Assembly (NCBI RefSeq): GCF_000282315.2
Contig: NZ_AKJN02000012.1
Span: forward strand, 62,001-126,000
DNA length: 64,000 bases
Reading direction: 5' to 3'
Source: Pseudomonas sp. GM41(2012)
GTDB lineage: Bacteria > Pseudomonadota > Gammaproteobacteria > Pseudomonadales > Pseudomonadaceae
Below, in pieces: positions 24,164 to 34,100 of the stretch (within the stretch, counting starts at the first letter, position 1; each line of letters begins with the position of its first letter). The notes under the pieces are model-generated. The model saw only the letters and a program-made list of their open reading frames with translations. It did no database searches and was not told where the DNA came from. The position numbers were made by a program, and so were the translations under genes.

Positions 24164-27100
24164 ATGAGCGACGATCTTGAGGCATCAACCGAACCCAAAA
24201 TGCCGACACCCTATATGATTAGTCCCCTTCAGGGAAAAGGATATGTTCTTCCTTTGAAAGTTGAGGGTCTCGCGGATTTTGCATCGGTGGGCAGCGTCAC
24301 CGCTACGTTCGAGGCCGCTTTCTACCCTGATTATCAGCCCTTCAGGGGTGGAGTCGGTCCCAGCCGTGTATTTGGCTTCTCTGTCGCAAGTTTGCCGCTG
24401 GGACGGAATTACTTACATTTGCGTTATAGCTGGATGGACACGTCGGTATGGCCTCCTGGAACCGGCCAGTCTAATTGGTATAACACGGGAAACTTCTATG
24501 TAATGACCAAACCGGTTATCCAGTCTCCAAGTACTGGACAAAATATCTTTACTAAACGTCCGGTAGTTAGTGGGAGTGGGCATGGAGGTACTTCGCTCAG
24601 GGTGGTAAAGGCAGACAGTCCTGGCACGGTATTGAGCACTACAATTACGATACCCAGCACAAAAAATTGGAGCGTTACGATCAATCAGGATTTACCTGGC
24701 GGCAGTAACTCGATTGTGGTTGAACAATCTGTTGCCGGTTATTCAGCCGTTCACTCTGATCCTGTGACATTTACGGTGGTCTATCCAGCCACTATCACTC
24801 AGCCGAGAACGAACGACGTAGTACGCGAGCGCAGACCGGAAGTCTCAGGAACGGGCTCTAACGGTACAACCGTCACGGTATATCGGCAGGGCGGCGTCGG
24901 CGGGGCCTATGGCAGCACTACGGTCGCCAGTGGTATTTGGAAAGTAAGGCTGACCAAAGACCTGCCTGAGGGTCCGTTTGTTTTTCATGCTGAAACAAAG
25001 ATCGGCACGCAGCTTGTTGGCTGGTCAGACCCGGTACCCGTCACCGTGCGGCATCCGGCCCCCAATGCCCCGGTTATTACCGCACCAGGGGAAAACTCGG
25101 TACAGGATCAAACGTTTACGATTTCAGGAACGGGCGGTGCGGCAGGTGCCACGGTCGCGATTCTTAAGGATTTCGAGAACATCGTTCTTGACACCGGTTT
25201 AGTGAAACCTGGTGGAAGCTGGGACGTCACTCTCACTAAGCCCGTACCACCGGGACCTGCTCTCCTGGCGGCGAAGCAGTACATTGGCAGCGGTGACCAT
25301 TCCGGGCGCACGCGGCGCGACTTCAATATCCGCCCACCCAGGGCCGTACTGCAGGAAGTCAAGGCTGACGACCTTGGCACCGTCACCATCAAAGGCGCAG
25401 GTTATGTCGGTGCGGAACTGGAAATTTTTTATGTAAATGATTCGAACTATTTGCACACGTTCAGGGTCACCGAAACGCCCTGGACCAAAACCTACCCTGA
25501 CTGGTTACCGGGTAGCTACAGCATTAAGGCCCGTCAGTGGGTCTCGGGGATCGCGAACCAGAAAATCTATTCCGAGTGGACGCAGAGGGCTGTCGACTTT
25601 GTTGTAAAGGTCCCACCTCCCACGCTCACACCTCAAGTCGGTACCGACCAGAAACCGAAGTTTTCCGGCTCCGGTACCCGTTGGGCTGGCCACGCGCCGG
25701 CCAAAGTCGAACTGCGGATCACCAGTTTCTCGAACCCCATACTTCCTTCGATGCCGATCGTCGAAGTGAAAAGCAATGGTAGTTGGAGCAACGATGCGAT
25801 TGAGCGGTGGGACCCGGGCACCTATTTTGTTGAGGCGCGGCAGCTGTTCACGCCCACCGGAAAACCACAACTCTCGTCGGAATGGACGGCGTCTGCGCAA
25901 GTGGTCATCAAGGCCCCGTTGCCCTCGATCGACACCATCGTCGAAAACGGCCTATCGCCGGACATCACCGGCACTTGCTGGAAGGGCGCAGTGGTCACGC
26001 TCATCTTCAGTGATGCCAACACAATGCCCCATTCCGTATCCGACAGCGACAAAGACGGTAAATGGATCTTCCGCCGCCCGGCGCTTTTCAAACCAGGTTC
26101 CTACACCGTCAAGGCGACCCAAACCTTCGGGGGACAGACCTCCAACGAGGTGACCAAACCCTTCACCGTGGCTGTTCCAAAGCCTGTCGTCACTCCACTG
26201 ACACCGCCGGTAGGCTATGAGCCGAGCATTGCAGGCAGTGGCGGATATGTCGGTGCCGAGATGACGATTTACAATTACAGGACCGACCGGGTACTGGGCA
26301 AGGCGATGGTGATTGGAGAGGCTTGGTCGGTGCAGCTTCCGGAACTCGAGTTTCGCGACTATCAGATTTACGCCGTACAGTCGTTCGGCGCACTGCTTTC
26401 TGCCAACAGTGAGCGAATCAGCTTTGAAGTGGTGTTGTTGCCGCCCACGGTCGACACGCCGAAACCGGTAGATACGGTTGCCCGCACGTTCCGAATCGAA
26501 GGTCATGGCAGCCGCGCGTCGGGTTCGGACGTGGCGCAGGTGTGGGTGTGGCGGGAGGAGGATACGGAGCCTTGGGCCCGGATTTCAGTGAAGTACGACG
26601 GCACTTGGTACTACGACGCGACCTTGCCGTTGGGGACCGAAACTTTGCGGTTCAAACAGTTCTTCAAGGAGCAGGCGTCTGAATTCACGCTGGATCATGT
26701 TCTCGGCGTCGTGCCTGCTCAGCCGGTGATCGAAACACCGGCCAGCGGTGAAGCCATCGAGTCACGTGTGGCGATTTCCGGTTTTGGCTACTGGGGCGAT
26801 AAGGTCAGCGTTGCCTTCGCTGACGCCCTCGAAGTGAACCTCGGTACCACGGAGGTCCTGGAAAACGGCACCTGGTCGCTCTGGCTGTTGCTTGACCGGC
26901 CGGCCGGTCATCCCTCGCTCGTGGTTCAACAACGCTTCGGGGACTATCTCTCTGGATGGACCGCGCCGCGACCGGTTGAACTACGGACCCGGCCACCGCA
27001 GTTTACCGCGCCGCTTCGCGGCCGATGGGTCAAATCCCAGCCGACGTTTGCCGGCACGGCAAGGCCGGGGGCAGAGATTCGGCTGCAGGCCTGGTCCAAC

Positions 27101-27301
27101 CCGGACATAAACCTGATCACATCCCCTGCTGTCGGCCAAGACTGGGAAGCGATACCGCCGAACGAGTTACCCCAGAGCGAGCACTGGGTATGTGCGGTGC
27201 AAAGCGTGGAACAGGGTGGGGGACGGGTATCCGCCACAGCTGACAGCTCTCGATTTGAAATCATGCCCGCTCAGGACGGCGACGCCGATCTGAACCTCTA
27301 A
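24164..27301 (+). CDS. Protein with ten Ig-like repeats, Tc-island associated
   Basis: 1045 residues from the ATG at 24164 (AAAAGGAGG nine bases before it, which rules out the upstream GTG). An N-terminal stretch of about 115 residues is followed by ten units of about 85-95 residues, each with a PxI..P opening, SGTG/SGSG...GA.V, a GxW strand and a P.G...V.A.Q element, as in bacterial Ig-like domains. No signal peptide, membrane anchor or cell-wall sorting motif is seen, so export would need another route, as for Tc toxins. It stands just before the TcA genes on the same strand and shares an upstream motif with them. An adhesin or toxin-associated role is inference. Confidence 0.8.
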   Translation: MSDDLEASTEPKMPTPYMISPLQGKGYVLPLKVEGLADFASVGSVTATFEAAFYPDYQPFRGGVGPSRVFGFSVASLPLGRNYLHLRYSWMDTSVWPPGTGQSNWYNTGNFYVMTKPVIQSPSTGQNIFTKRPVVSGSGHGGTSLRVVKADSPGTVLSTTITIPSTKNWSVTINQDLPGGSNSIVVEQSVAGYSAVHSDPVTFTVVYPATITQPRTNDVVRERRPEVSGTGSNGTTVTVYRQGGVGGAYGSTTVASGIWKVRLTKDLPEGPFVFHAETKIGTQLVGWSDPVPVTVRHPAPNAPVITAPGENSVQDQTFTISGTGGAAGATVAILKDFENIVLDTGLVKPGGSWDVTLTKPVPPGPALLAAKQYIGSGDHSGRTRRDFNIRPPRAVLQEVKADDLGTVTIKGAGYVGAELEIFYVNDSNYLHTFRVTETPWTKTYPDWLPGSYSIKARQWVSGIANQKIYSEWTQRAVDFVVKVPPPTLTPQVGTDQKPKFSGSGTRWAGHAPAKVELRITSFSNPILPSMPIVEVKSNGSWSNDAIERWDPGTYFVEARQLFTPTGKPQLSSEWTASAQVVIKAPLPSIDTIVENGLSPDITGTCWKGAVVTLIFSDANTMPHSVSDSDKDGKWIFRRPALFKPGSYTVKATQTFGGQTSNEVTKPFTVAVPKPVVTPLTPPVGYEPSIAGSGGYVGAEMTIYNYRTDRVLGKAMVIGEAWSVQLPELEFRDYQIYAVQSFGALLSANSERISFEVVLLPPTVDTPKPVDTVARTFRIEGHGSRASGSDVAQVWVWREEDTEPWARISVKYDGTWYYDATLPLGTETLRFKQFFKEQASEFTLDHVLGVVPAQPVIETPASGEAIESRVAISGFGYWGDKVSVAFADALEVNLGTTEVLENGTWSLWLLLDRPAGHPSLVVQQRFGDYLSGWTAPRPVELRTRPPQFTAPLRGRWVKSQPTFAGTARPGAEIRLQAWSNPDINLITSPAVGQDWEAIPPNELPQSEHWVCAVQSVEQGGGRVSATADSSRFEIMPAQDGDADLNL

Positions 27302-27305
27302 TTCC

Positions 27306-27350
27306 CCGACAAACGGTAGCGTCTACTGTCATTTGTGACAGTAGACGCTA
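27306..27350. promoter_or_regulatory. Long palindrome and motif upstream of the first TcA gene
   Basis: CCGACAAACGG (27306-27316) is the reverse complement of the motif core at 21452 and 24077. It is followed by a hairpin with 15-base perfect arms (TAGCGTCTACTGTCA, loop TTTG) spanning 27317-27350. The inner CTGTCATTTGTGACAG (27326-27341) equals the tcB site in all 12 arm positions. There is no T-run after it, so it is not a standard terminator. Confidence 0.6.
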
Positions 27351-27440
27351 CGCCAGTCATGCCACCTAATAAAGCCATAGGGAATGACAGGCCCGTCATT
27401 CGTTTCATGTCGATGATGCCCAGGACACAGGAGTAACAGC

Positions 27441-30400
27441 ATGACCCACTCCCCCATTCAAATCGCTCGACAGATGTACGAACAACTCTTCGACGGGCCT
27501 TTGCGCCAACAATTTTCAGTACTCGGTGAGTATCTGGAGAAAGAGGGTTCGGTGTGCGTTCTGGCGCAAAAGGGCGTGGGTGGACTGGTGTCCGAGTACG
27601 GGATGAGCGTTCAGCAGGCTCGCGCTTTTCAAGAGCGAATCAACGGTCTGGCGACGCAGGTTGTACGCCGGTTTATCGAGTACCGGCTGGCCGATGAAGA
27701 AGCACCGGTGCAACCGTCTGCAGGGCTCAACAGTGGTCCGAATTATTCGCTGTTGTTCAATCCCAAATTCCACGAAATGTGCCCACCCAGTGCTATTGAA
27801 GCGATTCATTCGCCCGCGGCTTATCTGGTTTGTCTGATGCATTGGGCGCTGCATCGGCTGGGGGCCGTGGATGGTACGGCGTTACCCCTGACAGAGCGGC
27901 GCCCTGACCTGGAGGCGCTGTGGGTTGACACCATAGCGGTCAATGGCACGGTGTCTTCGGTGGAGGTCATTACTCGCGTAATGGAAGCTTTCATCGAGAG
28001 CAAGAGCGGTGCGACGCAAAACATCGACAAGGACTTGAGCGAACGCTTTTTCCCCAATACCTTGCCGTTTCACACCCCTTGGGAAACGCTCGATTATGTA
28101 ACGCGGCGATGTGCCGAGTCGGTCGGCAGTGTCGTGCGCCTGTGTGATCCGTCGTTTCCGTATTTCATTCGCCCGATACCTTGGGGTACCGGGTACGACA
28201 AGGCATTCACCCAGGCCGCGAGGCTTAGCCCTGCGCAGCAGGTAATACTGACCGAGGCGATACACGAGGGCGAGGACGGGATCGAGAGATTTTATCCGCG
28301 CTACTTTGGGCTATCGCAGTTGTTGGCAGGCAACCTCAGGCACGTGAGTGTGTTCAACGAGCGAACGAAGCTGGACTATGAGCGCCTGGAAGCGTTGTTG
28401 TCGATTGAGGGATTTTCTACCGGTTTGTCTGAGAACGTGTCAGGCCCCGGTTTCATGGACACATTCATACTGCCTGTATCGGGGGTGCATGCCGGATCGG
28501 TCTTCATTCATAAGGGAATCAATCCCCCTATATCCATTAAGTATGGAGAACAGGGTCAGCCGGATATTTTCAATTTCTTCGAGAACGTAACTCTCGACCG
28601 TTTTGACCGCATGAACCGAAAACTGCGTCTGGATACCTGGCTGGAATTACCCAGCCACGAAGTCGATGCCGTGATCGTCGCAGCCATGAACGCTGAAGAG
28701 AGATCCGTTGCTGCCCCAACGTACGAGATGACGGCCAACACCATTCGGGCACTGGGTCTGTTCCAGGAGTTGCGCGAGCAGTTTGCCTGTACAGCCGAGG
28801 ATTTTGCGGCGTTCTTCGGGGTCATCTCGATTTTCGGTCGGGGCACTGAAAAGGCTCAGTTCGATCGCATTTTCAACGAGCACGCGGGTTTCCCGAAGCC
28901 TTTCAAAATCGACGATGTCGAGTTTCCGATCATCCCGGTATCTGATGCAGACTGGCTCACGGTCAAGCAGTTAAGGAGGGGGCTGGGCATCGACCTGGAG
29001 ACCTATTTCTACCTCGCGTATTTTGTGGCCGGTGCCCATGAAGTCTCAAAGCTTGCGCGCAGTTTGCCGATAGTTTCCAGTTTCTATCGAATGGCCCGGT
29101 TACCGCGCCTGCTGGGGATTACGCCCATTCAGGGCGTCCTGCTGCTTGGCATTCTCGGCGGCGAAACCTGGGTCGCTTCGCTGGCCGGCGCCCCCCGGAC
29201 TAACACTAATCGAAGTGTAGCAACACCGGATGCACTCACCGTGATTCACGGCCTCATGGACTGTGTTCGTTGGTGTCGCGACGCCGAGTTGCCGGTGCAC
29301 TGGGTCATCGAGCAGGTGACGCCGATCATGGCGTCAGCACTACCGACAGACGCGCAACTCAACCTGTTTACCCAATTGCAAGTCCAGCTCCTGCCCGTGT
29401 TGTTTACCGAGCAAGCACTGATCATGGTGGGTGTACCGACCCTGTCGAATAATCGCCAATGGCTGGACGTGTTGCGGGCGCTGGTGGATAAGCACGGGCT
29501 GATCGTTCACTTCGCCGAAACGCCGGAACAATCGTATGAGTCCTATGCCCGGGAAATGATCGATCGAGCCGTGTCAGCCGCTATTGGCGGTATCGACGAC
29601 GACGCGCGACTGATCATCGTCGAGAAAATCCTCGCGGTGATCCTGCGCAGCGAGGCCGGCCAGCGCAATGTCGTGCAAGGAAGCCTGGGCGCGCATGCCG
29701 AGCTTGCCTCGGAACGGGTCCTGCCGGTGCTGACATGGTCCGGGTCAACGGTGTACGGCGTATTGACCGAGGTGCTTACACGTTTGCCGGTCGCCGCAGA
29801 CAGCACCACCCGCCGGCAGGCCGCCGAGGTACCGGGCGATCCGTTCCTGAGTATGCTGGCCGAGTTTGCGCGACGCAGTAACGTGGCCACGACGCTGGAG
29901 CTGAGTGCGGGTTTCCTCATGCATTTCACACAGGTGGGTTACCAGCGATGGTTCGGGTTGCAGGCTGTGCAGGAATTCTCCCTCTCGACCCTTTATTACC
30001 TCACGGTCTACAAGCGTGCGGTCAAGGCGGTCACGTTGACCGGCCAGTCGGAGGAAAAACTGCTCGATTACCTGACGCGCGTCAACGCTTTGCCCGACAA
30101 CCTTGATGGCGACGGGAAAGTGCTGGTTCAGGAACGGGCGGCGAAAATGCTGGCGGAGCTTTTGGCCTGGAGTGTCCAGGAAGTGCGCGCCTGCGCGAAC
30201 CACGTGAATCCAACCGAAGGTTTTATCCGCACATTGGCGCAGCTTGACGTGCTGACCCGTATTCGAGCGTTCGCGCGGCGAAGTGGTCTGGACGCCGAAA
30301 CCATCCTGGACGTGGCCGGGCTGAACCCGGATAGCGCTTTCGAAGTTTACGAAAGCGTTGCGGATCGAGTCAGTGCCAGTTTGTCCGAAAGCGCCGACCC

Positions 30401-31052
30401 GACCCTGGCCGATGACGTCGAAGCGATAGACCTGGATGTGCAAGTCGAGTGCGTCGTTTCCAAACCACAGTTGGTGGCGAACCATCCTACAGATTTCGCC
30501 ACGTACACCGTGACGGTACAGAACCGTGCGGGCGCGAAGCAGAAATCCGTCAATGTGCATTGGCGCTCCGGGCTGGGTCGATTTGAGTCGCCGATGGTTA
30601 CCACCGACAACCTGGGAGTCGCGACGGTGAAATTTTACCCCGGCCCGCAGATGGGCACGGCTGTTCCATCGTTGGAGCTGGAACTGGAACTGGGTCTGGG
30701 CCAGGCCAAAAAACGCGTTGCGCCGAACGTCGTGATCGGTCCGGAACGGAGTTCGCTGGATCTTGATACGGACAACCCTTTTCCGGAGCCTCCCGGCCCT
30801 GTGCTGCTCGGAACACGGGTTACCTATAGAGCAACGGTGATGGACCAGTATAAGAACCGTTTTGTGGGTGAGCGGGTGGGCTGGAAAGTTGATCCCATTG
30901 CTCAAGTACCCATCGAAATTTTGACCAACAGCCAGGGTGTCGCTGAACTGACATTCACCAGTGACGAAGAAGCTGAAGTGAAGGTCGAGGCCAAGGTGGG
31001 AAACGCTTCCCTCTATTTCTGGCCCATTAAATTTGTTCAAGAGCTTCCTTAA
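27441..31052 (+). CDS. Tc toxin component A, N-terminal half (TcA1) with C-terminal Ig/invasin-like domains
   Basis: 1203 residues. The first part is of the VRP1/TcaA type found at the start of TcA pore proteins: SPAAYLVCLMHWAL, then LPLTERRPDLEALWVD. A long alpha-helical region follows. From about residue 1000 there are two beta domains of Big_1/invasin type (ATYTVTVQNRAGA.QKSVNVHW...TTDNLGVATVKF and VTYRATVMDQYKNRFVGERVGW...TNSQGVAELTF), unusual at this place in a Tc protein. AGGAG precedes the ATG. TcA forms the pentameric pore and receptor-binding body of Tc toxins; here it is divided over two genes, as in TcaA/TcaB or YenA1/YenA2. The palindromic site at 27317-27350 lies about 100 bases upstream. 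Confidence 0.88.
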   Translation: MTHSPIQIARQMYEQLFDGPLRQQFSVLGEYLEKEGSVCVLAQKGVGGLVSEYGMSVQQARAFQERINGLATQVVRRFIEYRLADEEAPVQPSAGLNSGPNYSLLFNPKFHEMCPPSAIEAIHSPAAYLVCLMHWALHRLGAVDGTALPLTERRPDLEALWVDTIAVNGTVSSVEVITRVMEAFIESKSGATQNIDKDLSERFFPNTLPFHTPWETLDYVTRRCAESVGSVVRLCDPSFPYFIRPIPWGTGYDKAFTQAARLSPAQQVILTEAIHEGEDGIERFYPRYFGLSQLLAGNLRHVSVFNERTKLDYERLEALLSIEGFSTGLSENVSGPGFMDTFILPVSGVHAGSVFIHKGINPPISIKYGEQGQPDIFNFFENVTLDRFDRMNRKLRLDTWLELPSHEVDAVIVAAMNAEERSVAAPTYEMTANTIRALGLFQELREQFACTAEDFAAFFGVISIFGRGTEKAQFDRIFNEHAGFPKPFKIDDVEFPIIPVSDADWLTVKQLRRGLGIDLETYFYLAYFVAGAHEVSKLARSLPIVSSFYRMARLPRLLGITPIQGVLLLGILGGETWVASLAGAPRTNTNRSVATPDALTVIHGLMDCVRWCRDAELPVHWVIEQVTPIMASALPTDAQLNLFTQLQVQLLPVLFTEQALIMVGVPTLSNNRQWLDVLRALVDKHGLIVHFAETPEQSYESYAREMIDRAVSAAIGGIDDDARLIIVEKILAVILRSEAGQRNVVQGSLGAHAELASERVLPVLTWSGSTVYGVLTEVLTRLPVAADSTTRRQAAEVPGDPFLSMLAEFARRSNVATTLELSAGFLMHFTQVGYQRWFGLQAVQEFSLSTLYYLTVYKRAVKAVTLTGQSEEKLLDYLTRVNALPDNLDGDGKVLVQERAAKMLAELLAWSVQEVRACANHVNPTEGFIRTLAQLDVLTRIRAFARRSGLDAETILDVAGLNPDSAFEVYESVADRVSASLSESADPTLADDVEAIDLDVQVECVVSKPQLVANHPTDFATYTVTVQNRAGAKQKSVNVHWRSGLGRFESPMVTTDNLGVATVKFYPGPQMGTAVPSLELELELGLGQAKKRVAPNVVIGPERSSLDLDTDNPFPEPPGPVLLGTRVTYRATVMDQYKNRFVGERVGWKVDPIAQVPIEILTNSQGVAELTFTSDEEAEVKVEAKVGNASLYFWPIKFVQELP

Positions 31053-31123
31053 CCCGAATGAGTTCACTGGCTTGCTGCTAGCCATGGCGAACCGTGAAAA
31101 CTTAACACTGAAAGGAGATGGTG

Positions 31124-34100
31124 ATGGCCAAGCAATCGTTCGGTGAACTGGCGGCTCTGCGGCGCAATGCATTGATTGACCTCAGTTTGAATGCGAAACA
31201 TACCGAGGAATACTTTCCCTATCCGATGGGGCTGCAAACGGCTGATGACTTGTTCGCATGGTTACGCTCAGACCCTCTGGATAGCGAGCAGGTCAACACT
31301 TCTTGGGTGGCGGAAGCCGTGAGCTGCCTGCAACAGTACATCCATGCGGTTTATCAAAAGCTCGAACCGGGCTACAGCGGCCGCCAATTTGACCCCGATG
31401 ATCTGCAAGAGTGGGACATCGCCAGCAGCTACGGCCCCTGGTCGGCGAGCCAATTGCTCAAGTGCACACCGGAAGATTACATCACGCCTTTTGTGCGCAT
31501 TGGCAAAAGCGAGTTGTTCAGGAAACTTGAGGGTCATCTGAATCAGGCACGCCTGACCGCAGACTCAGTGCAGCAAGGGGTGCAAGAGTACCTGCGCACC
31601 TTTGAGGAAACCTGCAATTTGAATGTGCTCACCTGTTATATGGACGGCTCCAACCCGCTGACGAGTGATTATTACTTTGTTGGCAGGGAACGTATCGCGC
31701 CCCATCGTTATTTTTGGCGCAAGGCCGCCATAAAGCTTGACGTCAACTCGCCCGCGGTGAACCCCACGGCGTGGGGAGAGTGGCAACAGGCGGACATCCC
31801 CACCGACGAGAGCGTACTGGACAGCCGACTGGTGTTCTGGGAAGGGCGTTTGTGCATGGTCTGGGCCGAATGGCGCACTGCGCTGATTGACAGGTCTGCG
31901 GACGGGGCTATGCACAAGCCTCATGAACTGGAAATCAAAGTGGCGTTTATTGCGTTGAATGGACGCTGGTCACCCCCCATCCGGTTACACCTGTCTCAGT
32001 TGGACAAGGACGTATCAAAGGACTGTCGGTTGGTGGCGGTGGTTTTGCGAGATGCACAGGACACCCGATACCCCGAAGGCCGGCTGGCCGTGCATGTCAC
32101 CAATGGTACGGCAGTCGCGACGACGAAGCAGGACGGTTCCGTTGCGATCTACGAAACCCGTGATCTGCTGCTGCGCAAACTGCCGGACGAAGGGCCTGTC
32201 ATGGATTATCTGGTCAATGTGTTGTTTGCCGAGCCTCTCAGCGTTCAGCGAAAGATAGTGCCAGGTGATTTTCCTTCTCTTTCCAGTGCCACCGCCACAG
32301 GTAAATTAGCCGATTATCTTGGTATCAAGGCTTACATCGTTGCTTTCGGTAACGAGTACAAATTGCGCGTTCAGGGGCATTGTGCACTTGTGGAACCTGG
32401 CAAAACGGGGAGCAAGGTGCCTTTCACGCTGACGGTGAAATACGCGACAGAAAACGAACTTCCAATCACCGAAACGCACTCCAGCAACGGAGGTTGGTCG
32501 ACGAATTGGCTAGAATTGAAGAGGCCTTCGTTTACCAATGCCACGATTACTTGCACACTAACGAGTGCCACTCTTGGGGGGAAAACCGTTGTTTTGAAGC
32601 TCCCTGACACACTGCCTGCGCAGGGGCCCCTGCCAAGCATTCATAAACCCCAGGCAGGTGCGGAGGATAAAGGCGCGCAGTTTCTGGCCTTCAACCAACC
32701 GGAGTCTGTACTCAGGCTCAAGTACGTTCGGCTGAACACGCTGATCGGCGCCGACCTGGTGTTCCGTTCCAATATATCAATGGGGGCGGTGCTCGACTGG
32801 TCGACCCAGTTCCCGAACGAGCCAACGATTCCAGGTTTGACTGAACCGAACGGCCCGTTCGACAGCAGCAACGGTCGGTATTTTTGGGAGCTGTTCTTCC
32901 ATTTGGCGCACTTGGTGGCGTGTCGCTTGCGTGATGAGAATCGTTTTCTCGAGGCCCAGCAGTGGTTGCATTACCTGTTCGACCCTCAGGCGCCCGCCAA
33001 GGCGGCTGAGGGGCAGCCTGCTTACTGGCGATGCCGGCCGTTGGCGGTGGGGCAGAGCACGATCGAGTACGAAGCCTTTGCGCCGACCGACCCTGACGCG
33101 ATTGCCTACTCATCGCCCCGGCATTATCAAATCGTGATCTTTCTCGACTATGTGAACACCATCATTGCCTGGGGCGACTGGCTGTACCGCCAGCTGACGC
33201 GCGACAGCCTTGTGGCGGCCAAGTTGCAATACGTGCGGGCCCTGAACTTGATGGGCCGAGTGTCTGACAGCCGAACCCGCTACGAATGGTCACCCCAGTC
33301 ACTGAAGGATCTGGTGTCTGAGCTCGAAACTCGATCGGCACTGGCTGACTTTGAAAAAACACTGTCACTGGAACCCGACCAGTTGCCCGTCACGACTGCC
33401 CGATTCGTGCATCCCGGCGTGTACGGCACGACATCCTTCAAATTGCCGGTGAGCTCGCGTTTGCTCGAGTCCTACGACCTGCCAGCCAAACGCATCTATA
33501 ACCTGCGACATAACCTGACTATTGACGGCAAGGCTTTGTCGATTCCGTTGTTCACTGCTATGGACCCTAGAGCATTGTTGAACCATCTGGCGGCTGGCGG
33601 TACGGGAACCGTACGACCGATGGGCGGCCAATTGCGGGTGCCGGCGTTCCGCTGGCGAGTGTTATTTGAAGTGGCAATGCGTTCGGTGCAATTGCTACAG
33701 GAGTTTGGCAACGAGGTGCTGCGCTTGATCGAGCAACAGGATCGTGTCGAGCAGGAGGAAATACAGCAGCGGCATCTGACCGAACTGGGCGATTTTGCCC
33801 GCCAGGTGCAAGAAGAATCCCTTGCCCAACTGGAGGCCAGTCTGACCGCATTGCAGAGCAGTCGGACAATGGTCGAGGAGCGTCACTTACATTTCAAAGA
33901 GCTGTGTGAGGGAGGGGTCTCCGAAGACGAGTATGAAGTAATGACGTTAGTCGATGTGGCCATCGGTCTGGCGAGCGGCTCTACCGGATTCAGGAGCGTA
34001 GCGAGCATCTTTGACGCACTTCCCAACGTTTTTGGGCTTGCAAACGGCGGCCAAAGGCTGGGAGGTGTACCCGAGGCTGTCGCTTTGGGCCTCCAGATTG

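Noticed and set aside
27317..27350. Rho-independent terminator for the Ig-repeat gene
   Set aside because: The hairpin is perfect but has no T-run on either side, and its core equals the site upstream of tcB. A regulatory site fits better, though some termination is possible.
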